Below, in pieces: positions 34,956-46,674 of a DNA stretch of 64,000 bases (within the stretch, counting starts at the first letter, position 1; the number at the start of each line of letters is the position of its first letter). The stretch is taken from NCBI RefSeq assembly GCF_937616625.2, contig NC_065572.1, positions 39,211,653 through 39,275,652 on the forward strand, read 5' to 3'. The translations under genes and the position numbers were made by a program. This DNA comes from Mercurialis annua (lineage: Eukaryota; Streptophyta; Magnoliopsida; Malpighiales; Euphorbiaceae). The notes under the pieces were generated by a model. It had not been told where the DNA came from. It worked only from the letters and a program-made list of their open reading frames with translations, and ran no database searches.

Positions 34956-35080
34956 CTTATATCGCTAAAAAGGTGAAATGTTTGGATTTGTTTCGTAACG
35001 TTTGTAAACGTTTGGCTTCAATCGCTAAAAATGTGAAGAGCTTGGATTTATTTTGTAGCGTTTGTAAACCTTTGGCTTAA
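34956..35080 (+). repeat. 60-bp satellite, two monomers
   Basis: This piece starts with the TSD copy cttat, and the monomer continues in phase from 32990. Satellite similarity ends at about 35080 (ggcttaaag). Confidence 0.9.
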
Positions 35081-35670
35081 AGTAATTTTTTAAAAAGATT
35101 TTCTTAATTAATTTATTTAAGATAATTAGTTTTGTCTAGGATTTTCTTTGTGGTAATTTTCTAAAATACATGTTTCGGCATTTTATTTACAATTTTACAT
35201 TGCAAGTTTTGACTTTTCTTTTCTGGCTTTTTTTATTTACGAAAAATACCTTCTTTGTTTTTTAATTTCAAAAATACCTTTTCGGTTTTCAATTTTGGTT
35301 TTCGGTTCAGTCGACCGAACCGACCAAATCGACCGACAGTTTTTTTTATATAGTGTAAGATTAGTGTATATATAGTGTTAATTTTTATTTTTCATAGATT
35401 TTTTTCCTGGAATGTTTTTATTTATTTTTTATAGTGTAACAGTAGTGTATATATAGTGTTTTTATGCTGTTTATATAGTGTAAGATTAGTGTATATATAG
35501 TGTATGAGTAGTTTATAAGTAGTGTATTTATGGCATTTTGTAGTGTTTTTGTGGTTTATACCATGAAAAACTGCAAATACACCATAAACACTGCAAATAC
35601 ACCATAAATACTGTAAATGCACCATAAATTAATTTTTTGGCTTAATTATTATTTATAATAAAAATTAAAT
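35081..35670. other. AT-rich insert-like stretch, no gene
   Basis: No coding sequence is seen. It contains repeated 'tagtgtatatatagtgt' words (about 35340-35500) and 'aaatacaccataaa' words (35570-35630). In composition and word type it resembles the 789-bp insert at 5939-6727. A satellite-like fragment (about 35671-35705, GTGAAGAGTTTGG) follows it, echoing 35031-35060. This suggests an insertion into satellite, but no exact TSD is found. Confidence 0.5.
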
Positions 35671-35705
35671 ATATATGTGAAGAGTTTGGATTTGATTTAT
35701 AGCGT

Positions 35706-36949
35706 TCAATTCGTAATTTAAATTAATTGTTTGGTTGGTTTTTAGTTTGATTAACTTTTTATTTTATTTTAATTGGCCCATTTGATTGGCCTAAAATCCA
35801 TTTTGAAGTTCCTTACATGGCCATCATGGCCCGTGCATCTCTCAAATATGACGAGACCCATTTTTCTTTGATTCTTTTGTTTGAAAAGAAACTCTTTTAC
35901 TGCAACTTTTATTTCCTTCCTTAAATATCACGTTTTAAACCCTAATTCCTTTCCATGTGTTCCTCTATTATTATAAATTGTAGCCGTCACTTCCACAATC
36001 AAATTTCGCTGAATCTTATGTTGTAAATCCCTCTCTTTTGGCTTGAACATTGGTAAAAAAAAGAATATATTGTTCATAATTCTCAGTTTTCTTCTCTTAA
36101 ACGATGCTTTGGTTGCTTGGCTCGTTCTCCTTCGTTTTAGAACCAAATTGAATTCCTTCTCGTCTCAGCGATAGTAGACTCGGTCCTCTTCATCCACTAA
36201 CTTTCGGAATTGCTTTTGGTACGTTATCTTTCTCGTTTTGATTGCCGACGTCTCACCGATTTGTTTTATTCTCTATTTTGAGTTAAAAATCGATGTCTTT
36301 GTTATTTGATCCGTTTTCATTCGTTTCAGTGTTAAATTGAAATCCGTCTTGTCCCAGTAATTCTAGACTCTCGCCTCTACGATTCTCATCTTTGTTTTTG
36401 CAAAACGGTACGTAAATCTATCCGCTATAGTCGCCGCCGTTTCATCGTTTTTATGAGTTATTATTGGTTATATTCTTCTAAAAGTTCGTTTCTTTTTTTT
36501 TTTTGTTATTTTGCATAGTTATGATTCTTGTGTTGGTGGTTTATTATCTCATGTTTTATTAGTTAGTAGCTGAAACTGTAAGGTTTGAGATTGGATTCCT
36601 TATTCGTTCTTCCTTGTTCTTAATCTTTCGGCTTCGATTCTTAACGTTCTGTCGATGCCTTGGTGATTTGATTTTGATGTTGTGTTGTTCCAAGGCTGAT
36701 GTTATCTGAAGATTCTTGTTGTTGTCTTACGTAGGGTTGATCTCCTTTTGTTGTTGTTTTGATCTCTATATGATTAGTTGTGTTTCTGGGTTTCTTTTGT
36801 TACTGGTAATGTTGTTAAATTTTAATAATGATGGCTTTTCCTTGATGTTGGCGGGCTGGATAGTTAGTTTTGTTTAATTCAAAAGTGTTGGGCTTACTAT
36901 TTGTTTAAATGTGTAATGATGGGTCATGATTATTTCTTGGTAGACTTCC

Positions 36950-37013
<64 letters not shown>

Positions 37014-38708
37014 CTACTATATTTATCGATTTTGATTTTTAAATTATTCGAATTTCGTTTTGATTTTTTTAAATTTGGCAATTCGATAACAATATATTTA
37101 AATTTAAATTATTGTGATAGTAAATTATTTATAATTTAAATTATCTATTTCGATTATTATAATCGGAGATCGATAAATATTATTTTTAATCAATAATTTC
37201 TTATTACTCGTGTAATTATAAATTTTGGAATTTTTTTTGGACTTGACATGTCATTTGGACGTTTTAAGATTTTATCGGTGTTCTAAATTTACTTTAGTAA
37301 AGTAAGTTATAGTGACTATTGATTACTTGAATTATAAGTTATTGAGTTCCGTTTTAAATTTGATTATTATTTTTATCAAAGTTTGTTTCTTTATCTATAA
37401 ACTATGGTTTATAATTGAATATAAATATATTATTTTATCAAAGTTATTTTTGAAAAATTAGAAACTCTGATTTATATTTTGATAAAATATTTGGGTCGAG
37501 TTAGAATTGGGTCACCCGACATGTGAGGTAGCTTGGTAGTTATTGATAACTCGGCTACCCCACTATTTGAGGAATTGATTTAAGTTATTATTTAAATATT
37601 ATTTAAGTAATATTTCCGGATCGGATTTTAAAGCGGGAACTCAATAGACTGGACTTTTATTTATTTAAGTATTGTATTACTCGATGTGGTTCGTATTTTG
37701 ACTTGAGTCACTATGTGATTAATTGTTTATCCTGCTTTGACTATGCTTGTGCTTGACTTGGTATTGTGCTAGTTCTATGTGGTGTCCAGTACTCTCTAGA
37801 GTTAGAGATTGATTTTAATACTGGTTTATACTCTGTTCTTAGACTCGTCGACTACTCGTGCTTCGGAGTCGAATAAGGTGTTGTCGCTTGCCAGGTTTTC
37901 ACGTGGATTAGCAAGCTGTGAGTTTGTAGTGCTATTTACCGCTTTATTAAGTACCGCATCGTATTTTAATATTATAAATGCTTTTGAACTATTTTTACGG
38001 ATTATGGATGTGGATTGGAACGAGCTACTCGATAGGCTTGTATCGAGACTGTGTGCACCGGCAAGAACTCTGGGAAACGGCAGACTAAAGTTTTGCTTAT
38101 ACTGGTATATATATATGACGAGGATTTGTTCCCGTCCACCCTGGGTTTATCAGTATGCTATGTCATACTTACGCTGGGATCATTTCAATACTGTTTTCCA
38201 TAATCATACTATATTAGTATAAACTGTTTTTATTTAAGGGTTTTAAACTTAATAAATGTAAATAGTATTGCGAACTCATCTCAGTATATTTGACCCCGTT
38301 GTTTTCTCAAATTTTCCAGGTTTATTATTTTGAGCGAGTCTGCTGATCTCCGATTCTTTATTCCTCGGAGGTTTATTTCACTTTAACAAATTGTCAAACT
38401 AATTTTTTATTCTTAAACCGCAGTAGTAAACTAGAAGTCTATATTATTATAGTTGTTGTCGGATTGGGTCTGACTTGCTTATTTTATGTTTTGGCATATT
38501 AAATTGTTTAACTCTGATTATTTAATATTTAATAAAAATATTATTATATAGACTGGTTGTTTTAGTTAAAGTCTCGGTTGCCCCCCGAGCATTGGATTTT
38601 CTGCAAGTTTATATGATTGCTGGTTTTCCGCATGGCTTGCTACGGGTTTTGGTACAACCATACCCATACCCTAGCGCCGGTCGCGATCCATAAAATTGGG
38701 TCGTGACA
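35706..38708 (+). repeat. 5' LTR of Gypsy-3 (left edge unresolved)
   Basis: The end block (ccctagcgccggtcgcgatc...gggtcgtgaca) and the conserved stretch around 37496-37570 (gggtcacccgacatgtgagg) match the other Tekay-like LTRs. About 35880-36500 is C/T-rich. It holds a diverged tandem duplication of about 189 bp, with GTCTCAGCGATAGTAGACTC at 36162 and GTCCCAGTAATTCTAGACTC at 36351, each followed by GGTACGT, a possible splice donor. No protein-coding sequence is supported. Confidence 0.65.
36953..37012. repeat. (TA)30 microsatellite
   Basis: An uninterrupted TA dinucleotide run about 60 bp long lies within the Gypsy-3 LTR. Confidence 0.97.
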
Positions 38709-38712
38709 AACT

Positions 38713-38724
38713 TGGTATCAGAGC
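38713..38724 (+). other. Primer-binding site of Gypsy-3
   Basis: TGGTATCAGAGC lies four bases after the LTR end, the same initiator tRNA-Met type as Gypsy-1. Confidence 0.9.
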
Positions 38725-41700
38725 TTTAGTTTCGAACTAAGGCCAATTTTTACATGTTAAATGTTACTGTTTTAAGACATGTTAAGTGTGGTCGTGTCAT
38801 AGGATCTACTGCGGAATTAGGATTCATGTCTTGTCTTTGAAAACATCATCTTTTAATTTTAAAGTTTCTGCCTTCACCGATAGGAATGTGTCGAGTCAGT
38901 CATTTCTATGTCTTGATTTGATGCTAATATTTTTGCTGTTGATGCCGTTTCACTTGAATGATTTTTTTTGCTTTTGATTTCTCGGGAAATCTTATATTTG
39001 ATAATTTTCTTTAAATCATGCTTGGGTATGATGTTATTTCACTTGGGTGATTTTAATTGATTTTGATTTCTCGAAAAATCTTATTTTGATAATTTACTTT
39101 TAATTATGCTTGAGCATGATATTATTTTTCTTATCATGATGATAATGCGTTTTATTCGGTGATAGTATTCTGACTTTTATGCCCATAATAAAATTGTTGA
39201 CGTTGAACTATTTTGAGAGTACTTATGGCTTTGGCCGTGAGTTTTAATTTCTAAATATAATAATTTGTTAAGCTTTAGCACTGTTTTGAGTTTACATGAT
39301 TTTTGACTGAAGACTCTTTATCACGTTTTGTGGATTACGTTGTTGATCACGTATTAGTTTTAAATTACCTTAAGGAAATTATTTTTGTCTAACTAGTGTT
39401 TTGATGCAAAAAGTCAAAAGGGTAGTATAGACACGACACCTTAAAATATTATTTTCAGTATCTGCCAGTAAAAATGAAATTCATATATTTCAAAAATTGT
39501 GTATTTGACTAAAGATTGAAAAAAGGTTGTTCTTTTGAAATAAAATGAATTTCTCTTATTTTAAAAATTTAAGTGCTACATCTGAATCGTTGTTTTCAAA
39601 ACGACGGTTTCCGAAATAAAATTATTTTAAAAAGAAATACCATTTTGATATTTTAATTTTACATTTGTGATTTTACCATTTGTAGTTTTTCAGTACTTTG
39701 GTGTTGTTGGTCATGACTGCGAATTGCTAAATGTTGAATGAAACTTGTGTTTTTGAAAAGATTGTTAAAGAATAATTGTTTTTCACTTGGGCGATGAGTC
39801 TGATGTTGTTATTGGGTGACGTCGAGTTTCTTATTTTGAAAATATTAAGATTTGTTTTGAAATGCGTTTTCCAGACTTGAGAATGTTTATATATATTTTT
39901 TTTACAGTTGGTTATTAGGGGTTTGACTTGGGTCACCCAAATTGGGAGTTGAGCTTGGAAGTGGTAATCACTCAGCTAACTCGGCGATTTTAATTTGAGG
40001 CGTTTGGGAACAATATCTAATGTTTTATAAAATAGGTTTTTCAGAAAAATGAATTTTAACACTGTGGGGCTCGACATGAACTTGATATCTATTATGTAAA
40101 TTTTATCTTTCGAAATGGTTTTGATAAATACTTTTGACCAATATCTTAATTTATTGTGATCTAATTTGACGTTTTGAGCAAGTTATTATATGATTTTAAT
40201 ATTTTGATCATTACCGGGTTGTTTGAGTTGTTACTATGTCGATAGGAAATTCGTTGATTATATAAGATGTTCTATGCTCAATCCTTTGATATTTATATTG
40301 TTTAACCATCCAAATGAGTAATTGTTTTACTGTAAGATGCTTAAGTGTTTTTCGGATGTGTGATCAATTCTTGACCTATATACTATATTATTATTCTTGT
40401 CTCTAGTGTTTGATTAAGTTATGCCTTATCAGTTTTTGTCCTCGTTGACCTCATAGTGTGAAGTAGCACGTGAGGGTATTCCTCGCTAGTTTTTTTGGCC
40501 GAACTTTGGCGTTGATATCGATGTGTGATTCGAACCTTTGTTTTGACCCTGCGATTAGTTTAGATATTCTAATTGGTTTAGCCGGATCGAACATTTGATC
40601 CTGGAAATCGAAGTGATTAATTTTCTTATTAATAAATTTGAGGGGCGATTCTCAAGAGCTGTTCGCAGATTCGAATTCCGAATCTGTCCTGGTCAGAGGA
40701 AGGCGATTTGAGTTATATTACTCAGCACCGGTGGAATATTTCTACTCGTGAGTGTTTACCTCGTGCGTGGAATTTCGAGCGTTATGCATTTCTAGATCGT
40801 GTTCGTTGTGTAAATTGGAGTATTAAAGTTCTTTGACTTTTGACATTCTGGAAAAGAATGTAGTAATTCTGTTCGAGGTTGATCAGTGTAATAATTACAC
40901 TGGTGTTTTTCATCAGGTAGAGCGGTGAAATGCCAAAACAGATAGTGGAGCTGTGAAGGCGGTCGTGTTATTTTGATGCCTTTTGGAAATTATTTTCAAT
41001 TTGATTTGAGGGGAAATTCGTTGTTAGGTAAATTTTAGTTTCGTTGTTTAAATTGGGTATTTTCGTCAACGGCGATGCCAATTGGTGGAGTAGGATAATA
41101 GAGGTGGGCAAATATGTCAAGATGGACGAATGCACGTCTCACATAGTGTAATGTCTAGAAAATATTTCGAAAAAAATTGATTTCAAATGTTAACTTGTTA
41201 AAGAAATTGAAATGTTTTTGTCACGTAATTGTGCCCAGACATGCCATGAGCATGCATTTGAAATGCCACGAATAGGAAACTGCATTGAGCATTGAGTATG
41301 ATCACTAATTAAAAGAGAAAAAAATAATTGATACATGCATTTAGAACATTCATCACGGCATTGAATTATTAGGTCTGAATGCAACTCTTTGGGGATGGGA
41401 GCTGTCATCACCGTGGCGCACAATTATGAAAAATAAATTTTATTAGTGGGACTTTTTAAGAAACAATGTTTTGTTATAAACTCGCGAGATATATTGTGAA
41501 AATAGTGTTTAAAAGATTATTGAATTTCAAACAGTTTTGAAATTTTTATCTGGTTGGAAACTAGACAAATACTCTGTGATTACGGTGGTGATTTAGGAGA
41601 AATTGCTTTGTAAGGATTTATTCAATTTTGTTGGAGTATCAGTATTTGGTGAATATGAATTATGGTTATAAGATTGCACTCGAGTTTTAGTTCGGATTAA

Positions 41701-42110
41701 AGAATTGTGTCAGCTTAGAGTATATAATTTGAGGATTTTAGTTTTAAGGAAATTGCTTATGCTCTGCGTGTTTATTTACACTGAAAGATTTTCAAGGAAT
41801 TTTTGTTTTTTTTTGTTTTTTTACAGAGTCAATATGTTTAAAAAGTTTTGGTACTAGTATGCATATATATCGTAAACAAAGGGATTTTTATTTGCAAATT
41901 TTTATTTTTATTTTAAAAAAAAAGATCAAATTTTGTCAATTTTGACTAAAAGTGGATTTTATGATTTTTCTAAATGAACGATTTTGTAAAATCGTGAATT
42001 TATTTTGAAGGTAAAGTTTGTGGTGATTTCAAATTGAAAGTGTTTTATTATATTGATGCGTTTACAAAATTAGAAGATTTTTTTTACGGGTTAATTATTA
42101 TTATTTACAA
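38725..42110 (+). other. Unrecognised interior of Gypsy-3
   Basis: The first about 120 bp match the leader of Gypsy-1 (for example cataggatctactgc). Beyond that I recognise no gag, protease, RT or integrase on either strand, and open frames are short and unlike known families. A segment at about 39915-39990 (gacttgggtcaccc, then ctcagctaactcggc) resembles the Tekay LTR stretch at 37496-37560 and 52195-52260, so part of a very diverged LTR may be present. The rest is AT-rich and unassigned. Confidence 0.5.
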
Positions 42111-42273
42111 AATTAGACTGTTTGTTTTAGTTAAAGTCTCGGTTGCCCCCCGAGCATTGGATTTTCTGCAAGTTTATATGATTGCTGGTTTTCCGCATGG
42201 CTTGCTACGGGTTTTGGTAGAACCATACCCATACCCTAGCGCCGGTGGCGATCCATGAAATTGGGTCGTGACA
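42111..42273 (+). repeat. Truncated 3' LTR of Gypsy-3
   Basis: About 160 bp match 38549-38708 with only a few differences. The repeat ends gtcgtgaca at 42273 and satellite follows immediately. The upstream part of this LTR is absent or unrecognisable. Confidence 0.85.
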
Positions 42274-42592
42274 GTTTGGATTTATTTCGTAATGTTTTAA
42301 ATGTTTGATTTTGTTTCGTAACGTTTGTAAACGTTCGGCTTATATGGCTAAAAAGGGGAAACGTTTGGATTTGTTCCGTAACGTTTGTAAACATTTGGCT
42401 TAAATAGCTAAAAAGGTGAAATGTTAGGATTTGTTTTGTAACGTTTTAAACGTTTTGGCTTAAATCTCGAAAAAAGGTGAAACGTTTGGTTTTGTTTCGT
42501 AACGTTTGGCTTAAATAGCAAAATTGGTGAAACATTTTGATTTGTTTCGCAACGTTAGTAAATGTTTGGCTTAAATAGCTAAAAATATGAAA
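42274..42592 (+). repeat. 60-bp satellite, short block
   Basis: About five monomers, including one with the variant TAAATCTCGAAAA. Monomer order and variants match the region around 58720-59020, so this is a displaced piece of the same higher-order block. Confidence 0.92.
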
Positions 42593-42750
42593 CGTTTTGT
42601 AATATACCATAATTTTTCGATTATTTTATTATATTTTATTTTATTTTAACATATGTTATATTTTTAAATTTAAATTTTAAATAAAATTTTATAGATAAAT
42701 ATATTTTTTTAAACCCATCTAAAATATTTTAATCTTAAATTAGCTCTCTC

Positions 42751-42760
42751 TATATAAATA
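42751..42760 (+). promoter_or_regulatory. TATA box of Gypsy-4 LTR
   Basis: TATATAAATA follows a CT repeat about 150 bp into the LTR. The downstream sequence is pyrimidine-rich. The short distance to the LTR start would make U3 very short. Confidence 0.5.
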
Positions 42761-43227
42761 CACGTGAGTGGCCATTCCTCATATTACCCTAATCTAAGAA
42801 CAAAATTAGGTTTCTCTTTATTATTTTGCGGCGGAAGGTACTGTCCATATTTTTTAAATTCTCATTCCTTTAAGGTAATCTCTAATCTTTCAATATTGAT
42901 TATTATAATCTTCATGGAGTTTCTCACCATCTGTTTAGTGTTGTCCATGTCATCACTTTTTACTTTTGCTATATTCCATGCGTAATGGGTTATTGCATAA
43001 AAGGAAGATGATTCCTTAATGTTGAAAGAAAATAATCATTATCTTATGAACCATTATTTATGTGTGTACACTTCATCGTCGTTTGCTTTAGATTTTATTG
43101 CATACTGCCTAGAATCTTTATAATTTTGGTTGCCGACAGTGAAATGAAACTGGTATTATTATACGAACAATTATGATTTTTATGACAACAAATAATATGA
43201 TTTGAGTTTTTTCTTTTAGTTTGGTAT

Positions 43228-43859
43228 TGATGGATAACGAATCCTACAGTAAATATAATGGAGCTGAGTCAGAGGAGATCTGCTCTCAGGTGATACCGGA
43301 CTCCCCTTGAAGGTCTGAAGATATCAAGGAGACGCCGAATCCCTTGAGATTCGGTGATATGCCAACTGATACCGAATCCCTTGAGATTCGGTGATTTGCC
43401 AATAAAGACCGAATCCCGCATGATCCGCCCGAAGCGCGTTAGGTCCGGGATTCGGGTAATTGACCAAGAATGGAAGTATTATCCTATTCGGACACAAACA
43501 CTATATATGGAAGGATAAGCTCTATCTTAGGAAGATAAGACTATTTAGGAAGACGTTCCTAAATAGGACTCTTATCAGATTAAGGTAGATCTCGACAAAT
43601 CAGGAGAATCCCTACTATGTTGCCGAATCCCTACAAAGTAGGATTCACTTGCCTATTACGACTCTACAAGGTATATTCGACTACTATAAAAGGAGTACGA
43701 GGTATGCCTAGAATGACAATTACATTCATATACACAAAACGCTGCTCAAAGCTCTAAACTGACTTTAGCATCGGAAAGTTAATCGGACAACAACCGTCCG
43801 ATTAGCTTCTACCTTGTTTTGCAGGTCTTACTCACCGGCTCAGAAGGCAGACTCCATCA
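43228..43859 (+). repeat. 5' LTR of Tat-1
   Basis: A 632-bp LTR. It carries two 37-bp tandem units, each with the palindrome CCGAATCCCTTGAGATTCGG (43335-43354 and 43372-43391). A TATA box lies at 43685. It ends GACTCCATCA directly before the PBS. Confidence 0.95.
43685..43693 (+). promoter_or_regulatory. TATA box of Tat-1 5' LTR
   Basis: TATAAAAGG lies about 460 bp into the LTR and is preserved in the 3' LTR (51062-51070). Transcription would start near 43715. Confidence 0.75.
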
Positions 43860-43861
43860 AT

Positions 43862-43877
43862 TGGCGCCATCTGTGGG
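43862..43877 (+). other. Primer-binding site of Tat-1
   Basis: TGGCGCCATCTGTGGG lies two bases after the LTR. It matches the TGGCGCCGTCTGTGGG form common in Tat elements with one changed base. Confidence 0.85.
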
Positions 43878-43944
43878 AAAAGCTTAACCAAACTTCAAAT
43901 AGAAGGAGCTTTTCTGAACTCAAAAACAAATTTCATTGAAGAAG

Positions 43945-44086
43945 ATGACTTCTGAAAGAGTAAACCTAAAGAATCAAACGCGCGTCACAGAGAAAATGGA
44001 AAGCAATAGAACTCTCAACTCCTCCTCCAGTAACTTTTTACGGGGAAGATTTCGGGAGAATAGCTGAAGAGCATAACGAAGCTCTG
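43945..44086 (+). pseudogene. gag: Tat-1 gag stub
   Basis: ATG at about 43945 opens about 40 codons (MTSERVNLKNQTRVTEKM) and ends at TGA near 44067. A normal gag would be several hundred codons with capsid and zinc knuckle. Here the start is followed almost at once by the pre-protease sequence (FYGEDFGRIAEEHNEA) in another frame. I infer an internal deletion that removed gag. Confidence 0.65.
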
Positions 44087-45391
44087 GTGGTAGCCATGGT
44101 CATCGAACACTGGAATGTCGAAAGAATCCTGATCGATGAAGGAAGCGCAATAAACTTAATAACAAGAAAGGCTTACGAAAGCCTAGGAAGAGAACTAGCA
44201 GAATTAAAAAGAAATGCCACACCTGTGGTAAGATTTGGGGGCTCACCAATTAAGCCCAACGGAACAATCACACTTGATGTCAAGCTAGGAAGGATAAGGA
44301 AAAGCGAGGAATTACCTACGCGGTTTAGTGTCGTAGAAATCGACTTGCCGTATAACGCGATATTGGGGAGACCTTTCCTCCACGACTCAGCCGCCGTGAC
44401 GAGTGTAAAAGCACTAACCATGAAGATACCAACAAGGCAGGGAATTATCACGATACAAGCCAACCGAGCCGAGGCAAAGAAGTGCTACGAACGATCAATA
44501 GAAGAATCAGGCGAAACGATGGCGATAGAAGAAATCCTTAATCACGACATCGAAGAAAAAGAAACAGCACCCGAAGGCGAAACAAAGAAACTACAACTCG
44601 GCAAGGAAAAAAGAGTAAATCTCGGCGCAAACATGAACCCAAAAATCCAAGACGAAATCACGACCATGCTGAAAAACAACATCAAAACCTTCGCCGCCAA
44701 CGCGTCAGAAATTGTCGGAATAGACCCCCAGGTCATTACGCATGATCTAAATGTAGCAGAAACGGTGAACCCCGTAAAACAGAAGAAAAGAAAGTTCTCG
44801 GAAGAAAAACAGAAAATAATCGCTGAAGAAGTAGAAAAAATGGAGAAAGCGGGATTCATTCGAGAAGTCCACTACCCCGAATGGGTAGCTAACGTAGTTA
44901 TCGTAAAAAAAGCTAACGGAAAAAATAGAATGTGTGCAGATTACACCAATCTGAACAAAGCGTGTCCTAAAGATAGCTACCCTCTGCCAGACATCGATCA
45001 ACTCGTGGACTCTACTGCTGGACACGCGATGTATAGCCTAGCCGACGCAGCTCAAGGCTACCACCAAATCCAGATGAAGGAACAAGACCAGGAAAAAACT
45101 TCATTCATCACGGAGGGAGGAACCTACTGCTACACGGCGATGCCCTTCGGGTTGAAAAACGCTGGAGCAACATACCAAAGGCTTATGAATTTCATGTTCA
45201 AAGACGAGATAGGAAAACGAGTCCAGGTGTATGTAGACGATCTAATCATCAAAAGTGAGAACGAGGAAACCCATGCAAAAGATCTGGAAGAAACATTCAA
45301 CATACTGAATAAATTCGGAATGAAGCTGAACCCAGACAAATGCACGTTCGGCGTACAAGGCGGGAAATTCCTGGGATTTATGATATCTTAA
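44087..45391 (+). pseudogene. pol: Tat-1 protease and reverse transcriptase
   Basis: The frame is open for 434 codons and its reading extends slightly upstream of 44087. The protease region has LIDEGSAINLITRKAYESLG, where family members normally show D-G-G-S. The Glu at the second position is unusual and may weaken activity. It continues YNAILGRPFLHD. RT follows: WVANVVIVKKANGKNRMCAD, YSLADAAQGYHQIQM, MPFGLKNAGATYQRLM and the catalytic YVDDLIIKS. It ends at a TAA (45389-45391) inside the RT thumb (GGKFLGFMIS), after which the same frame continues (RGIEANPEKIKAIMDM). Confidence 0.93.
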
Positions 45392-45915
45392 AGAGGAATA
45401 GAGGCGAACCCTGAGAAGATCAAAGCAATTATGGACATGAAGGCACCAAGATATATAAACGAAGTTCAAAAACTCAACGGGCGAATCACAGCACTCGGTA
45501 GATTCATGTCCTGCTCATCAAAAAGATGCTGCCTTTCTTCAAAGCCCTCAAAGGAACACAAAAATTTGAATGGAACAAAGACTACGAGAACGCTTTTGAA
45601 GAAATAAAGAAGTTCCTCGTCACCCCTCCATTGCTCAGCAGACCGCTGAAAGGGGAGACGTTGTATCTATACATCAGCACCACAAACGAGACCATCGGAA
45701 CAATACTGGTGAGGGAAGAAGACAATGAAATTAAGCCAATCTACTACATTAGCAGAGTCCTGAAAGGCGCGGAGACAAGATACCCCGAGATTGAAAAAAT
45801 GGCACTGGCTGTATTAACCACAGCTAAAAAGCTGAGATACTACTTCCAAAGTCACAACGTGGTAGTGAGAACGAATCAACCATTGTGAAAGGCGATCCAA
45901 CGACTAGAAACGTCC
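45392..45915 (+). pseudogene. pol: Tat-1 RT C-terminus and first (degenerate) RNase H
   Basis: After the RT stop the reading continues to about 45520 and then shifts by one frame. The frame at 45526-45888 contains the RT/RNase H junction (FFKALKGTQKFEWNKDYENA) and the first RNase H (LYLYISTTNETIGTILVR, YPEIEKMALAVLTTAKKLRY). The first catalytic Asp position reads Ile/Ser (YISTTN), as expected for the inactive connection-like RNase H of Tat elements. A TGA at about 45886 follows RTNQPL. Confidence 0.85.
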
Positions 45916-46674
45916 GGGAGATTGGTCCACTGGTCCATCCAACTCAGCGAATATGACATAAGATACGAACCTCGCCCGACTCTAAAAGCACAAGCTTTGG
46001 CAGACTTCGTAGAAGAAATAACTCCAACCGAAACTGGTCAGCCCAAACCAGCCTTAGTATGGGAACTTCACGTAGATGGAGCATCAAATGAAAAAGGAGC
46101 CGGAGCAGGAGCCATCCTCAGAGGACCCGAAAAAATCAAAATCGAATATGGAGTAAACATCCAATTCACCGCCAGCAACAATGTAGCTGAGTACGAAGCC
46201 CTAATCGCAGGCCTTGGCCTAGCGTTATAAATAAGAACAGAAATCCTAAGGATCTATAGCGACTCCCAGCTGGTGGTAAATCAGGCCAAGGGAGAATATC
46301 AAGCCAAAGAAACAGGGATGATCGAATATCTGGGACAAGTCATGACACAGCTCCAACAGCTGGAAGCACAAGGAGGGCAATGGGAAATCATTCAAATTCC
46401 AAGAGAGGAAAACACTGAAGCCGACGCCATCGCCAAATCGGCATCGGAACTCGGAGATCTATTCACTAAAATGCAGTTAAAAGAAACTCTCGAATCGCCG
46501 AGCACCAGAAGAGTAGAAGTCATGGCAATCGAAGAGGCCGACTCCTGGATGACCCCATTAATCAGATATTTAGACCACGGCGAATTATCAACAGAAAAAA
46601 TCGAAGCCATCCTCACCATCAGAAAATCTGCAACTACTCATTTCACAACGGAGTTCTTTACCGAACCTCCTTAA
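45916..46674 (+). pseudogene. pol: Tat-1 second RNase H (aRNH type)
   Basis: The sequence runs from SIQLSEYDIRYEPRPTLKAQ into the additional RNase H: D in ELHVDGASNEKGAGAGAIL, E in VAEYEALIAGLGLAL, D in RIYSDSQLVVNQ, and the last acidic position in NTEADAIAKSAS. All four catalytic acids are visible. A single TAA (46228-46230) lies between the second and third. The frame ends at 46674, just before the integrase finger. An extra aRNH domain is characteristic of the Tat lineage. Confidence 0.9.

Larger units (their letters stand above)
35671..42273 (+). mobile_element. Gypsy-3: decayed Tekay-like element, left edge uncertain
   Basis: A long LTR ends at 38708, a PBS follows, and the last about 160 bp of the same LTR recur at 42111-42273, after which satellite resumes directly. 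The LTR start cannot be fixed. Nothing coding is recognisable inside. The bases after the right end are gtttg, but I could not find a matching left copy. Confidence 0.75.

Noticed and set aside
35880..36900. Possible host gene 5' region (CT-rich, with donor-like sites)
   Set aside because: It is followed by conserved Tekay LTR sequence and a PBS, and no exon with coding potential follows. The LTR explanation is simpler.
37809..38222. 137-codon plus-strand frame
   Set aside because: It lies wholly inside the Gypsy-3 LTR, has no known domain and overlaps conserved LTR sequence.
41190..41423. 77-codon minus-strand frame in the Gypsy-3 interior
   Set aside because: It is short, resembles no family, sits in decayed AT-rich DNA, and starts without context.
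44173..45469. Minus-strand frames opposite Tat-1 pol
   Set aside because: They are shadows of the protease/RT coding sequence. No domains on the minus strand.
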